Shown here one piece after another: positions 22,323 through 32,949 of a stretch of 64,000 nt of DNA. The notes below the pieces were generated by a model. The model saw nothing but the letters and a program-made list of their open reading frames with translations. It searched no databases and was not told where the DNA came from. Made by a program: the position numbers and the translations under genes. Within the stretch, counting starts at the first letter, position 1. Every line of letters starts with the position of its first letter. The stretch comes from Teratosphaeria epicoccoides (lineage: Eukaryota; Ascomycota; Dothideomycetes; Mycosphaerellales; Teratosphaeriaceae): assembly GCA_021401465.1 (NCBI GenBank), contig JADDMT010000035.1, forward strand, positions 1 through 64,000, written 5' to 3'.

Positions 22323-23663
22323 ATGGTAAACCAAAAGGCTCAAGATGCGGTCCAGAAATCATTGGACAGTGTGACTAGCGACAAGTCCACCGGCGTGGCA
22401 GGCTTGGTGTTCGTTGCTGTCGACAAAACCGGAAAGGACATTGCTGCCGCTGCCTCTGGAAGTACAGGACTGAACGATCGCCCTCGTATGACGTTGGACA
22501 CCGTCTTCTGGATCGCGTCATGCACCAAGCTACTGGCTACTATGGCCTGCTTGCAGGCAGTGGAGCAGGGCAAACTGAAGCTTGACGATCACAAACAGGT
22601 GTACCAATTGGCACCGGAGCTCGAGAAGGTCAAGGTGTTGCAGGACGATGGATCCCTGGTGGGCAAGAAACAGGACATCACTTTGAGGCTGTTGCTGTCC
22701 CACACCAGCGGGTTTGGCTACGAGTTGTATGTGTCTCGGCCGTGAGCGTCTTGCAACCACTGATGATGGATCAGCTTCAACCCCAAGCTCCGAGACCATG
22801 GGCGTCCTGTCGGCTTCGACGTCTTCCATGCCGACGAACGAGATATCCTTAACATGCCTCTGGTCAACCAACCAGGCGAGACGTGGGAGTATGGCATTGG
22901 CATCGATTGGGCCGGCATCTTGCTCGAGCGTGCAACAGGCGTGAAATTGAATGATTGGATACAGCAGCACATCATGAAGCCGCTCAATTTGAACAACGTC
23001 AACATGTTCCCGACAGAGTCCATGAAGAAAAACTTGGCATACATGCATCAGCGTTGGCCTGGCGACCAGAGCAAGTGCGAAGAGAGAGACCACATCTACC
23101 GCGAGCCACTCATGGCAAGGACAGGTGAAGAGAAAGCTAGATTGCTCAACAGCGGTGGAGCCGGAGCGTACGCGCAGCCGAAGGAATACGTTCAAGTGCT
23201 TGCCGCGCTTTTGAATGACGGCAAGAGTCCAACGACTGGCGCGCAAATAGTCAAAAAGGAGACTGTGGACCTGATGTGGGAGAATCAGGTGCCGAACCTG
23301 CCCAACTTGTACGTCTTGTTTGATCATGTGGGTCCGCAAGCACGCTGACGTGAACCTAGTGCTCGCGTAGGCATTCCAGCTGCAAAGCCCGAGCAGACGA
23401 ATCCGGCTCCTGAGCTGTATCCACAAGAAGGCAACCCACCGCAGGGCTGGGGCCTCTCTTTCATGATTACGCAGGAGCCTGGACCAACCGGACGTGGCGC
23501 CAACACCGCCTGGTGGGCTGGTATTGCAAACCTTTTCTGGTGGGCTGACAGAGAGAAGGGTGTTGCGGGTATGATTGCAAGCCAGGTCATGCCTTTTGGC
23601 GATCCTCATGTAATGGGTCAGTGGGGTGCCTGCGAAGCCGCTGTCTATGCCTCGTTGCAGTGA
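22323..23663 (+). CDS. Beta-lactamase/transesterase-family serine hydrolase
   Basis: 413 aa from exons 22323-22726, 22775-23308 and 23360-23663 (introns 48 and 51 bp; donors GTATGT and GTACGT). The nucleophile motif SxxK is SCTK at residues 66-69, after a typical FWIAS. A tyrosine in TWEYGIGIDWAG (Y174) fits the second conserved box, and RLLLSHTSGFGYE is the usual strand before it. This is the class C beta-lactamase/esterase fold (Pfam beta-lactamase), which in fungi includes EstB-like esterases and LovD-like acyltransferases. No signal peptide is seen, so it is probably cytosolic. It follows the phosphatase on the same strand by 293 bp. No polyketide synthase is nearby, so a LovD role has no local support. 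The substrate is unknown. Confidence 0.9.
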
Positions 23664-25575
23664 ATGCATGGCCGCTTATAGGGGTAGCCTCTGACGTGCT
23701 CGTGGAATGCCAAAAACAGTCTCCCTACCAAATTGAGGCGAAGTCTCAAGGCCAGCGTAGTCCATTGGACCCTCTGTGCGGCTACCTTGGCGCGAGTCTT
23801 GGGTGATACCTTTGTGCTGTCCCTAAGCCCGTACAGGAAATTGATCTTCCAGAAACGTCAATAACGTCCAGGTGCTGGAAGCTCGAGTCACGGATCAAAT
23901 CAAATGGTGATGGTTGAAAAGGCCAGAGCTCAGCGCAACCCCTAACGCCTTCGAGGCTGCTGCTTACACCAAGAGGGTGTTGACAGAATGCGCAGGATCC
24001 TGAACACGTACCATGTATCTTAAGAGAGTCTCCCGCTCAGATCGTGTACGCTCCCCAGCACCGAGGCTTACAGCCATCTGCAGGATTCCGCGATTCGTGG
24101 GCTGCGATGGTTGCCGACATATGCAGCCTGCACCGAGGACTTACTGGCTACGACCCCACACAGAGCTTCGGCAAGACATGCAGCATTTTTGGGTACCTAT
24201 AGTCTGCCGAGCGGACTGAAGGGCCCCCGCAGATTGTTTGTAGCCAAAGAGAGGCCTTACATCAGCTGAAGACAGTCAAGCAGATGATGAACCCAGAGAC
24301 ATGATTATGAAGGTTTTCGACCCCACGACTTCATCAACGTTGAACCAACATGGACGTCGACCATTTTCTGAGATTTACGAGCTAACCCGACTCTAAAGCA
24401 ACTGCCAGCGGTTGCTGCTGTCATGACGTACAGATACCCATTTGCAGACCAGAAATCGCGATCCTTCTCAAGCCATTTGCTCGTCTCGACTACTGACATT
24501 GAGCAACCCCTACGGTGGGAAAGTCGGAAGAGCACCCGGCGCCCTCGCCCTGGCACGGGTATGCCTACGGGTGGCGGGATTAGCATCTCACAGTGTAGCA
24601 ACAACCGTGCAAGGGAAGATGGCCCACTGACCTGAGCGCAATCCTGAGCGTTGCCAGGAGGCATGCTGTTGACGCATACTCCATTTGGGTAGCCTTCGGC
24701 ATGGTTGTGGCACAGCTGTTGGATGTTCTGGTCAGCAACAGTACTGGTTGCAGCGTGGAATCCTACGTGCTCCACTCCAGCCATGGACTGCCTGGGTGAG
24801 GCAGGCGAGAAGCGAAATGGTAATGCTTGTGGTCTTCCTTCTAGGAGTTGTCGCCATTGATGCTTGTTTTCGGACGAGGATGAACAGTGAGTTGCGAGGA
24901 AATCCTGCGGCGGCCGCTGGCTAGGTCCGTCATGATTGAGTCGAAGAGTAAGGTGTTCGATCCGGCCTCGAGCGGAAGCTGGAGTGGTGCCGCCAGCTTG
25001 GCGGCCTCGTATCCCACGGACGCCGAAGGATGAGCATTGTCACAGGCGTGAAAGTGCAACGCACATACAAGCATGAGCTTAAGCACAGCATCTACTTGCT
25101 AGCTACGGTCGTAGTGTAGGTACCCGGACTCCGGGAGGTCATATGGAGGGCGAGGCCCTTGGTCTAGCGCCTGTGCGAGCTAACGCGTCCAGGCTACAAG
25201 GAGCTACATGTAGATGTCCTTATGTTTTTCTCTTTTTCCTCTATCGTACTGAATAAATATCGCATGAACCTCTATGTGTACATCGTGGCCTCATCATTTG
25301 TGCGTTTGACGCACTCGAATCGTTAGGAAAGCCGATGCCAAACACAGCGAGGGTAATGCAGGCTGTCTGTTGCATTCTTTTGAGCGCAGATCTTTCGCAC
25401 GATTTCAACGGCTCATCCCCGCGGCACTAATAGGTCGGAGAGCATACTGCGTACGTCGATGGAGCTTCAACAGGGTTTAATGGATTTTGCTGGGTGCATC
25501 CAGTCTCGACGCCCAACGCGGTGTCGTCCAAGGCAGCGTCATACGCACCACCGCAGTTGAAATCACTAACAGCAG
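23664..25575. other. Gene-poor region with one weak ORF
   Basis: 1.9 kb with no conserved gene. Besides the weak minus-strand frame at 24305-24784, a minus frame at 24841-25074 (ATG at 25074, start MLVCALHFHACDNA) may be part of another small protein. Neither joins to a recognisable family. No repeats were seen. Confidence 0.4.
24305..24784 (-). CDS. Possible small orphan protein (159 aa as one frame)
   Basis: ATG at 24784. The first 50 residues (for example NIQQLCHNHAEGYPNGVCV and GNAQDCAQ) and the last 65 (WLEKDRDFWSANGYLYVM) read like protein. The middle part, rich in Pro, Gly and Arg, is bounded by GTCAGT and ACCGTAG and may be an intron whose length is a multiple of three. No family is recognised and no signal peptide can be fixed in frame. 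It could be a small cysteine-containing effector-like protein or chance. Confidence 0.3.
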   Translation of the reverse strand: MAGVEHVGFHAATSTVADQNIQQLCHNHAEGYPNGVCVNSMPPGNAQDCAQVSGPSSLARLLLHCEMLIPPPVGIPVPGRGRRVLFRLSHRRGCSMSVVETSKWLEKDRDFWSANGYLYVMTAATAGSCFRVGLARKSQKMVDVHVGSTLMKSWGRKPS

Positions 25576-25988
25576 TCAGCTTTGAGGACTGTAGCAGGGA
25601 CCCCCGTCGTACTCTGGGCCATCACTGGCGTGGTTGAACCATGAGCAGACGTCGTGCGAAAAGCAATCTTCGGTGTAGGCATTGCCGTTGGAGGGCCCAG
25701 TGCAGCCAGCGCCACAACGTCCAATGCAGTTATAGCTTCGTTCAAGGTCAACAAGTTGCATGATTCACCAAGGACCAGAAAAGCCGCTTACTCGCCTCCA
25801 TTTCCTGAGTTGATGCCAAAGTTGGTCCCGACCACACCTGACCACGTGCAGCTAAGGCCAGCTCTGGTCGTCCAACGCGCTGTTGCTGTTTCTCCCACCC
25901 GCAGACAGACCCACGATCGCCTCTCCACGGCTCGTGCGATAGCGAATGAGGCCGCAAGAACGGCGACAAGAAGCTGTAGTCTTGCCAT
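25576..25988 (-). CDS. Secreted cysteine-rich protein with PLA2-like HDxC motif
   Basis: 118 aa from exons 25988-25792 and 25735-25576 (56-bp intron, GTAAGC to GAAG). The N-terminus is a clear signal peptide, MARLQLLVAVLAASFAIARA. The mature part is about 95 residues with eight Cys. After the intron it reads C69-IGR-C73-GAG-C77, then Y86-TED-C90-FSHD-V-C96, then C113. The order CGxGC ... DCxxHDxC resembles the calcium loop and His-Asp dyad of secreted phospholipase A2. A similar small secreted family of unknown function is common in plant-associated ascomycetes. Phospholipase activity is inference; the protein is shorter than classic enzymes. It lies at the edge of the gene-poor stretch, as effector-like genes often do. 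Confidence 0.75.
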
Positions 25989-26220
25989 AGCGACGTCAGG
26001 ATGGCTGCGTAACCTGTCTAGCCATCTGGATCATAGGAGCACGCCAGCGTATTTGTGCCTCTCCGGATGGCGAGTGGTCTCTAGCACTGCCTCTAACGAC
26101 GGGACGAGTTTGTAGGCCGGTCCTCTCACATCCCCTATTAGTGCTAATGGCGACTTTACACGCGTCTCAAGATCAAGAGAGCGCCGTCGTAGCCGACTCA
26201 AGAATCAGGTAGCTGGAGCA

Positions 26221-26666
26221 GACTTCAAGCACCGCTTCCGGGTTTGCACCGACATCAATTCCGCCCGAGGTTGTCACAATCTAGCAAAGCTATCGGCGAC
26301 CGACCGCCTCCTTGCTCAATTCGACTTCGGTGACACTGCTTGCAACCCAGTTTCAATGTCTCGACGCACACGCTGCATTCTTGTGTGGACCTGCAAGACA
26401 GATCGAGTCACTTACAGTGGACATACAGGCATTCAACATGACGCACGCAGAGAATATGTGCCGACCCTATTCCTGGCCAAGAGGATCATACGTAGGTACT
26501 CATTCTCCGCCAGCATGCATCGCGCCGCGCCGTCAAAGTCAAGGGATCCGTCCCCACAGATCTCAGCATTCCTCCGCCTGCTGTCAACCACAACGATTTC
26601 GCTTGTTGCCCTTGTCAAAGGCACTGCCCTCAGGGGGACCGAGCGTGCACGGCCTTTGATGCCTAG
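26221..26666 (+). pseudogene. Cys-rich coding fragments in two frames
   Basis: From 26221 one frame reads FRVCTDINSARGCHNLAKL and FDFGDTACNP, typical of a small disulphide-rich secreted protein. From about 26532 a second frame reads VKVKGSVPTDLSIPPAVNH then FACCPCQRHCPQGDRACTA, ending at a TAG at 26664-26666. I could not find a GT-AG pair of normal size that joins them, nor a start codon with a signal peptide. It is either a multi-exon gene I cannot resolve or a degraded one. Confidence 0.3.
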
Positions 26667-29033
26667 CGGAAGATCGACGTTGACGGTTGACTTGTCCTTG
26701 ACCCAGCCTGAGACCACGCGGCTCAAGACATAGCATCGGCATTGCCTATTTTGCGCACTCTTTCCAACCATAGCTGCAAGGCTCGCATCGAAGGGCCGCT
26801 AAGCGAGGCGACATTTTTTGCTGTGGGATGACGGGACCATTAGCTGATGTTCGGGACAGGTGCGTAGCCTCGCCTACGCTCTTTAATTTATGCCGACAGA
26901 CAGAAATACAGTGTCATCTCTCCTTTGTATACCCACGTTGGACAGTCATATGGTTGTCAATATGACGGATGTGAGCAAATGCTTGACAGACCGTTTTAAA
27001 CGCAGCCTGATGCTTCTTCCGATGATTCAATGCTCCTACGAAGGTTGGCCGCAGCTCTTCCGCTGAGAATCACATGTTCAGTTTCAGTAAGAAAGATCTC
27101 CATTTGTGCAGGTCATCGTCAACTCAATCACCGCCACTGGAGCGCTCGCGCCCCCAAGATCGGAGACCAAGACCTTGGCAAGTGCTTCATCATGCGGTCT
27201 GACTCGTTTCCCGCCGTCATGCGTAAGATCGGCATTGAGGACCTTGCTATGTAAGCTGGCCTGTTTTCGCGGGCGCTTCAAGTAGTTGACGGAGACATTG
27301 GTGGAAGCGTTCTACACCGCACCGCGATCACGTCAACGCGTAGCTAGACGTAGCTCTCGGTCGACGCTCAAACGAGAGACCGCAGTTGGCTGCCACTTTC
27401 TCCTGTTAGCTCCATCATACAGGGGCAAAAGTTGATAGCTAAGCAAGATACCGAGCAATGCGACCATGGACGACACATTGATCTTCGCTTCTGTCTATGC
27501 ACGAGCCGGTGGCAGCATCAGCTACCATCACGCAAGCCGAGTCATACAGGCTGCAAAGCACCGCAAGGCAAATTGAGAACCGATCCGTGCACCATACCAC
27601 CCTGGCAAGACTGATCAGACGAGCAGCAGCAAGCCCGGCAGGCTCCTTTGATCGCGATGATCGCGCTTCGTAAGGTAGCTATGTTCCAACCATACTGCGC
27701 CATGATCCGAGAGAAGCCGTATCGCGCCAGTGAGAGACGGTCCGGTTGCGACGAGAGCTCAGTCACTTCTCAAGACGACGTCTCAGGCATGCTGGCATCT
27801 ATACCGGCAGCTCGTTGATATTCATTGGATCATGCTTTCGCACCTGGAGGGCTTATCGGGGTGACCAGTCGCGCGCGACCCGATTCCCGCTTCAGCCTGG
27901 TGTGGCGTCCGACACATTTTGAGACTCAAGTGACAGTGTCTTTGTGGTCTTGCGGTCGCTGACTTGTCCGGCACTTGATCTCAATCTGAGGCAAGATGCA
28001 GCATACTCGTTTGGCCGTCCGACTACTTCGTAAGTTCCAGCCAACTTAAGTTCCTTGCAGCATCATTCGTTGCAGGTACAGTGATACCGTCCGAAGTACA
28101 GGTGGGATGCATTTTGCTTTGCTCCAACGTCTCATAATTGAGTCAGTCGTCGGACTTCCGGTACTCCGCTAGCAGTATGCCCATAAGATGCGCGCGACCA
28201 GCGGTACAGCGGTGGAGATGATGTCGACAGCCAAAAGGCTCCTGCTGTTTCACTTGTCTTGGAGACTTCAAGTGGTGCCGCGACGGTCAAGATATCACGG
28301 GCAAAGAGGCTCCGCCGATATGCTTCTTGGGGAGGCCAGAAGTCTGCTGTATTTGAACTTTCAGGTCCTGATGACCCATTCCAACCAAGCAGCTGTGATC
28401 TGCTCGCTTGGGCCACGTCCCATAGAGCAGACTGCACACGGGCATACTATGGCTCCAGTCTCGAGAGCATGAATCACGGTGACAATGAACAGTGAAAGCG
28501 CGGTTCGCAAGATTGGCTAATGTCAGTAACCCCATACAGCCAGGCCGAGCTGAGCGCGAACAAGTTGAACAACAAAAGCTGGTCTTTTGGGAGCCGAAGG
28601 CTCGTCACCTCGTTGTTTGAGCTTAGTCTAGTGCATTGACAAGATGCAGCACTCGTAGATGGGCGGCTGGGGGTGAGAGCATAAGTGCTTGCCTCAGCAA
28701 TGTGTCATGTCCTAGCAGTTCAGCAGACTATCATCACTAAAGCGCGGTGCCCCTTAGCCATATCATGTATTTTGGACACCTGGCTAACTGTTGCGGCAAA
28801 GTGGCCATTAGGCTCGCTCCTCTCACAGATTCGGGTGAGGTTCATCGGACAGACATGAAGTCGATGTAGCAAAGAGGCCATGAGACTCACTCTTCTCGCA
28901 AACCCCGATGGCGAGGAATTTTCGGCGACTGCGATACCTGTCCGCACACTGCAAGTTCGATGCCCGTGATCTCTATCGTGGTATAGTGACCGCTTGTTTC
29001 CGCCTGTTTCCGGATAGAGCAAGATATGTGGTG
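26667..29033. other. Gene-poor region with one coding-like exon
   Basis: 2.4 kb without an intact gene. A plus-strand frame from 28191 to 28495 (after an in-frame TAA) reads well for about 100 codons (for example YASWGGQKSAVFELSGPDD and CDLLAWATSHRADCTRAYY), but has no start or identifiable partner exon. A short ATG frame near 27466 is also isolated. Otherwise nothing is seen. Confidence 0.4.
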
Positions 29034-29220
29034 TGTTAGGGGGCGGCGTGTCCTTTAGCCACCTCCCTAGGCTTGGGCTATCAGGTTCTCTTCGAAAAGA
29101 GGTGATGGAGGATGAATCTTACTATGTAGGACGTCTGATTAAGCCTTCTCATGCCTAGAGGCTCTAGTTTCCTCGTCTAGCGATACGGGTCTCGTAGTCC
29201 TGCAGTGCTACACCCTTACA
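29034..29220. mobile_element. Possible solo-LTR-like fragment
   Basis: The segment starts TGTTAGGGGG and ends CACCCTTACA, so it has TG...CA ends, and contains a short palindrome CTCTTCGAAAAGAG. No flanking target-site duplication is clear and no internal retroelement domains are present. Tentative. Confidence 0.2.
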
Positions 29221-30710
29221 CGGGCATGCCGAACATGGGCAGTAGAAACTTTGATGTTCTGGTGCGTCTCCAGCTCTCGGCTGTCGAGTCGGAGGCTGGA
29301 GCGTCTGCACATGTTTATCGTGTTGCAATCGCGAGAACAAGACCCCTTTCATGACCTGGAAGGGCCGTTATGTGCGGCGATGCAGTCATCTTCGAAAGCA
29401 GAGCATAGCCTCTGGCAATGCTGTGAGCGGAGAGTCGAATGGCATTGTGACCTTCGTAGCTTGACTCGACCTTTACAGCCTGCCTTAGTCGCGCGCCTTG
29501 AGTCCATACATGTGAACGGAGCCAGACTCCGGGCCTATTTGATTACATGATTGCAAGCATGTCTTGGGAAGAACGGGTCTGGTGACGCCTCGTCACCATT
29601 GAATTAACTCGCGTGCACATAATGCTAATTGCACGGTGGCCAAAGTGTAGTGGTAAGGGCGAGCGGCCCGAGGGCCGGTGTCACGCCTTAATTAATGACG
29701 AATGCATATGAAGTGAATAGACAGGGGCGATAGTTGACTCTACCTTGGTGTCGAAGCAGTCAGCCTCGCTAGAAAGAGCTCCTTGATTCATTCTTGCTGT
29801 CGATCGTGGTACTAGTCCGAGCATTCTACCGCTCGTGTTGCGGTCTTAGATATAATGCTTTTGGTTTAGCTAGAGCATAGCAGAGCTTTACGAGCGTGAG
29901 GGCCTAGGCTTCAGCTAGGGGTGATAGCCTTAATGGGATTTTTAATATAACAGCTGTCATGATCAAAGTGTTAGGCTTGAAGATAGAATTACTTCCTACT
30001 CGGCGTCTGTAACTTCGTTTAAGAGCCTAAGTGTTATGTTTTATCGAATGACACCGTTTAGCAAGGCTACCTATGCGCTAATAGTTCCGCTAATAGCTAA
30101 TCTATAAGCCGCAAACAGAAGCAGATACGTTGTCTTGAATGTGGCTCGGCACTTGCGACATAGGACCACGCGGTTTTCAAACATGGCCAGTGCGGAAACG
30201 ATAAATGTTCGACTATATGCACTATGGTGACGGGGATCGTGCAGTAGACTGGCTAGTTGAACGCTCAGCCGAATTGTCTGTGTTCTTCTCATGTGGCTCC
30301 CAGTGAGTACCGCAAACCGGCGCTAGCCCAAGATAGGAAGGCACGCTTTCGTAGGCCAGAGAAAGTTGCATCGTCACTAGTGGCATGTGGCGTCAGACAC
30401 ATTCTAATGCCGATATCTTTGACATTGCGCCACACTTCTGCATATCTGATAGAAGGACTAACAGTAACACAGATCGTGAGTGCAGTGAGACAGTCTTATA
30501 GCATCATTTCAGAGACTAATGATCCCGCCTCACAATGGATGACTCGCTTCAATTCGGACGCCTAGATGCTGTATTTCTCTCGCAATCGCAACGCGAGAAA
30601 CATTGGGATGGCTGGCCGCATCAGTCACTTCCACCCTCACTCAAAGATTAGACAAATTGCGCCATGATCTTGTTGTGAGTGCCTCCCGTCTCACTGTCTG
30701 GACATGCGCG
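29221..30710. other. Gene-free AT-rich stretch
   Basis: No open frame of interest. From about 29850 to 30120 the DNA is visibly AT-rich, with many TAGC and TTAA steps unlike its GC-rich surroundings. This could be an old repeat mutated by RIP (C-to-T at CpA), a process known in ascomycetes. A perfect 7-bp hairpin, GGTGACG-cct-CGTCACC, sits at 29581-29597. Confidence 0.45.
29634..29677 (+). other. tRNA-like A-box sequence followed by a GC hairpin
   Basis: TGGCCAAAGTGTAGTGG at 29637-29653 resembles a tRNA D-arm/A box. CGGCCC-GA-GGGCCG at 29664-29677 is a perfect stem with a two-base loop. No anticodon loop of seven, no T-arm GGTTCGA box and no closing acceptor strand follow, so it is not a working tRNA. 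It may be the head of a degenerate tRNA-derived SINE. Confidence 0.25.
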
Positions 30711-32096
30711 TCAGTGGTCGTGCGGCCACAGGACCATCCACATACCATCTCTCGTTGGCTCCTGATATTCGTACACAGCACCCTCTTCAGCAATTTCCTG
30801 ATGAGTCTTCCAGTCGAAATCGACTTTGTCTCCAATCTTGTTCTCCGTTTCCCCGCTTAGGTCGTCGCTTCCCTCGTCCTGCTTTTCGTCTGTGGCAAAA
30901 CGCTTGGAATGTTGACGCTTACGGTTGCGGTTTGCAGCACCTCTGCTCTTCTCCCGACCCCTATCATCACCTACGTCTTGCTTGACATGATCTGCAGCCA
31001 TTGGCGGATAGGGCAATGGATCGGGCGACAAATAAACGAATTGATTCTGGAGTGGACCGCGCGGAGCCCTCAAGAAGCGCCGATGGCCCGAGTCTTTTCC
31101 CGCCGACTGTACGCTCAAAGCTGTAATTAGACTCAAACTCGGCGTCGCGCTAGTCGTATCTGTCGTTGACGTCGGCGACTGCATATCAGGCGGTGGAGGA
31201 AGCGGGATTTGATCCCTGCCAGTCCTACGCCTTTTGCGTGGGTTTGATGACGCCTTGGTGCTTGGTGGAACGGCCTGACACACTTTGCCATTGAGATCGA
31301 TGTTGTTGGAGTCAAATGGCTTGTTTCCACGGCCCGTTGGATGCTGTGTCAAGTCGAATGGTTGCGACACAGTGTGTGGTGGCAGATTTGACGGACGTGC
31401 TTGCGGAACAACCTGAAAGACACCATCGAGAGACATTGTTGGAGCGCAAGAATGCGCGGCGTGCTGGGGTATCCGAGATGATTTCAGAATCAGATCGACC
31501 CCAGCGTCGAGGTTTAGTGAGTCGGATGTTGCGTTCGTGGTTCCCGGGTCGCCATGCGCAGAGACTTGTTGGGGGCTTGGAGCGGGTGATGTCTGTTGCA
31601 TTGCGTCCCACTCGTCCAACACCTCGACAGCTTTTGGGATGTGCTGTAGCTGAGGAAGCAGATTGATGTAAGTCCGAGGAATCTTGTGGATTTGCACGTC
31701 GGCGTATTTTAGCGCATGTGCAAAGTAGTCCTCAGCGGCGACCATGTCAAGATTTTGTCCAGCTGGCACTGGCGCCTTGTTCGATATGGCTCGACAGTGG
31801 TGATGCAGGGCATGCAGGCGATGGCAAGAAATGTATCGGCAGTTGGCACATGGGAACAACTTGGCGCCCGCGAGCCATTCACTCGTAGCTCTGTCTTGAT
31901 GACCTTGCCGGTGAGAGATGCGTCCTGCGTTGCATGAGCAATGCGGCATACGGCACGTGAACCGAGTCTCATTGTCGATACGCTTGCGACTTGTAGTCAT
32001 GCCGTCTGCATCTGCCTGCTCCTTTCCTTGCCTGCGCTTACGCTTCAAGCCGCCTGATGTGTTTGCGGTTGACAATTGGGGGACGATCGAGGCCAT
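30711..32096 (-). CDS. Orphan nuclear-type protein with Cys/His cluster (461 aa)
   Basis: Single-exon frame with an ATG at 32096. Basic stretches (LKRKRRQGKEQ near residue 17, NPRKRRRTG near 285) look like nuclear localisation signals. Residues about 48-103 hold a dense Cys/His set: CRMPHCSCNAGRISHRQGH then CANCRYISCHRLHALHHHC, which could bind zinc, though the spacing matches no standard finger I know. The rest is Pro/Ser/Thr-rich and disordered, with a short acidic C-terminus ending in GMWMVLWPHDH. No catalytic domain is seen. It may be a lineage-specific DNA- or chromatin-binding protein; function unknown. It borders a region with another CxxC-type orphan (32950-33819). Confidence 0.65.
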   Translation of the reverse strand: MASIVPQLSTANTSGGLKRKRRQGKEQADADGMTTSRKRIDNETRFTCRMPHCSCNAGRISHRQGHQDRATSEWLAGAKLFPCANCRYISCHRLHALHHHCRAISNKAPVPAGQNLDMVAAEDYFAHALKYADVQIHKIPRTYINLLPQLQHIPKAVEVLDEWDAMQQTSPAPSPQQVSAHGDPGTTNATSDSLNLDAGVDLILKSSRIPQHAAHSCAPTMSLDGVFQVVPQARPSNLPPHTVSQPFDLTQHPTGRGNKPFDSNNIDLNGKVCQAVPPSTKASSNPRKRRRTGRDQIPLPPPPDMQSPTSTTDTTSATPSLSLITALSVQSAGKDSGHRRFLRAPRGPLQNQFVYLSPDPLPYPPMAADHVKQDVGDDRGREKSRGAANRNRKRQHSKRFATDEKQDEGSDDLSGETENKIGDKVDFDWKTHQEIAEEGAVYEYQEPTRDGMWMVLWPHDH

Positions 32097-32949
32097 ATCG
32101 GGAACGAAGCGGCTACGTGTGTTGAAGCCGAATATCTAAAAGAGGTGAACGACACGGTCGGGGTTGCTTGAGACTGTTCGGCAGCAAACTTTGTCCATAC
32201 AAAATCCAGTGATGTCCGAGGAGGGTTGGAAAAATTGGCAGAAAAATAGTCACATTGAAATCTACTTTTGTACGACAGCTGCCTGTGATGTGTGGGTCTC
32301 TGGTGATCTTCTGTGCAATATGTGACAATTCTGGAAACTTGTGGTGAAGAAAATTCTATGCAGCTCTAACGATGGCTTGGTTCCGGGAATGTCACGTTTG
32401 GAATTGCTGCGATTGTTCTGGCGTTCTGTTTGAGATGCTGTTGGCTGTCGAATACCTCAAAGGATCTATGCTGATGCAGATAATGGCTTTATTCAAGCTG
32501 CGATCCCACTGACAAAGGCAAAAACGGGCGCACGGACCAGCCTGCTTCATCCATGTTCGCGATTTGGGACAACATGACATATTTGCGCAGCTTTCGACGG
32601 ACTGTTGGGTATTGATATCATATTTTTGACTCAATGAAACACCATTCCAAAGACAACAGGTCCGCAGTCGGCTTTCTTGCATCTCTGTAGACTATCGAAG
32701 CAGGAACGCTTAACGGCCATTTTCAGCATTTTCCGCACTGATGCCGCAAGACTACCTCTCAAAAACGACGTCAAGCTTCCTTGCATTCTCTGATCGGCTG
32801 ATGAAAAACATTTGTCTCCCTCAGAAATCTCAATTGTGGGTCAACAATATAACGCGCACAGACTAACTTCACGCCGGCCTCGTCTGTCGTCGAGTTCTTA
32901 GGGGCGGCAACGGGGTAATCTTGAATAGACGAATAACTGCCTGAGAAGC
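32097..32949. other. Intergenic, one weak cysteine-rich frame
   Basis: A minus-strand frame at 32392-32682 (96 codons) has nine Cys but no identifiable domain or splice partner. No gene is called. Confidence 0.4.

Noticed and set aside
22323..23663. LovD-like acyltransferase of a polyketide cluster
   Set aside because: The fold and SxxK nucleophile fit, but no polyketide synthase, P450 or transporter lies nearby, so a biosynthetic cluster is not supported.
29637..29707. Functional tRNA gene
   Set aside because: Only the D-arm-like part is present; there is no seven-base anticodon loop, T-arm box or closing acceptor stem.
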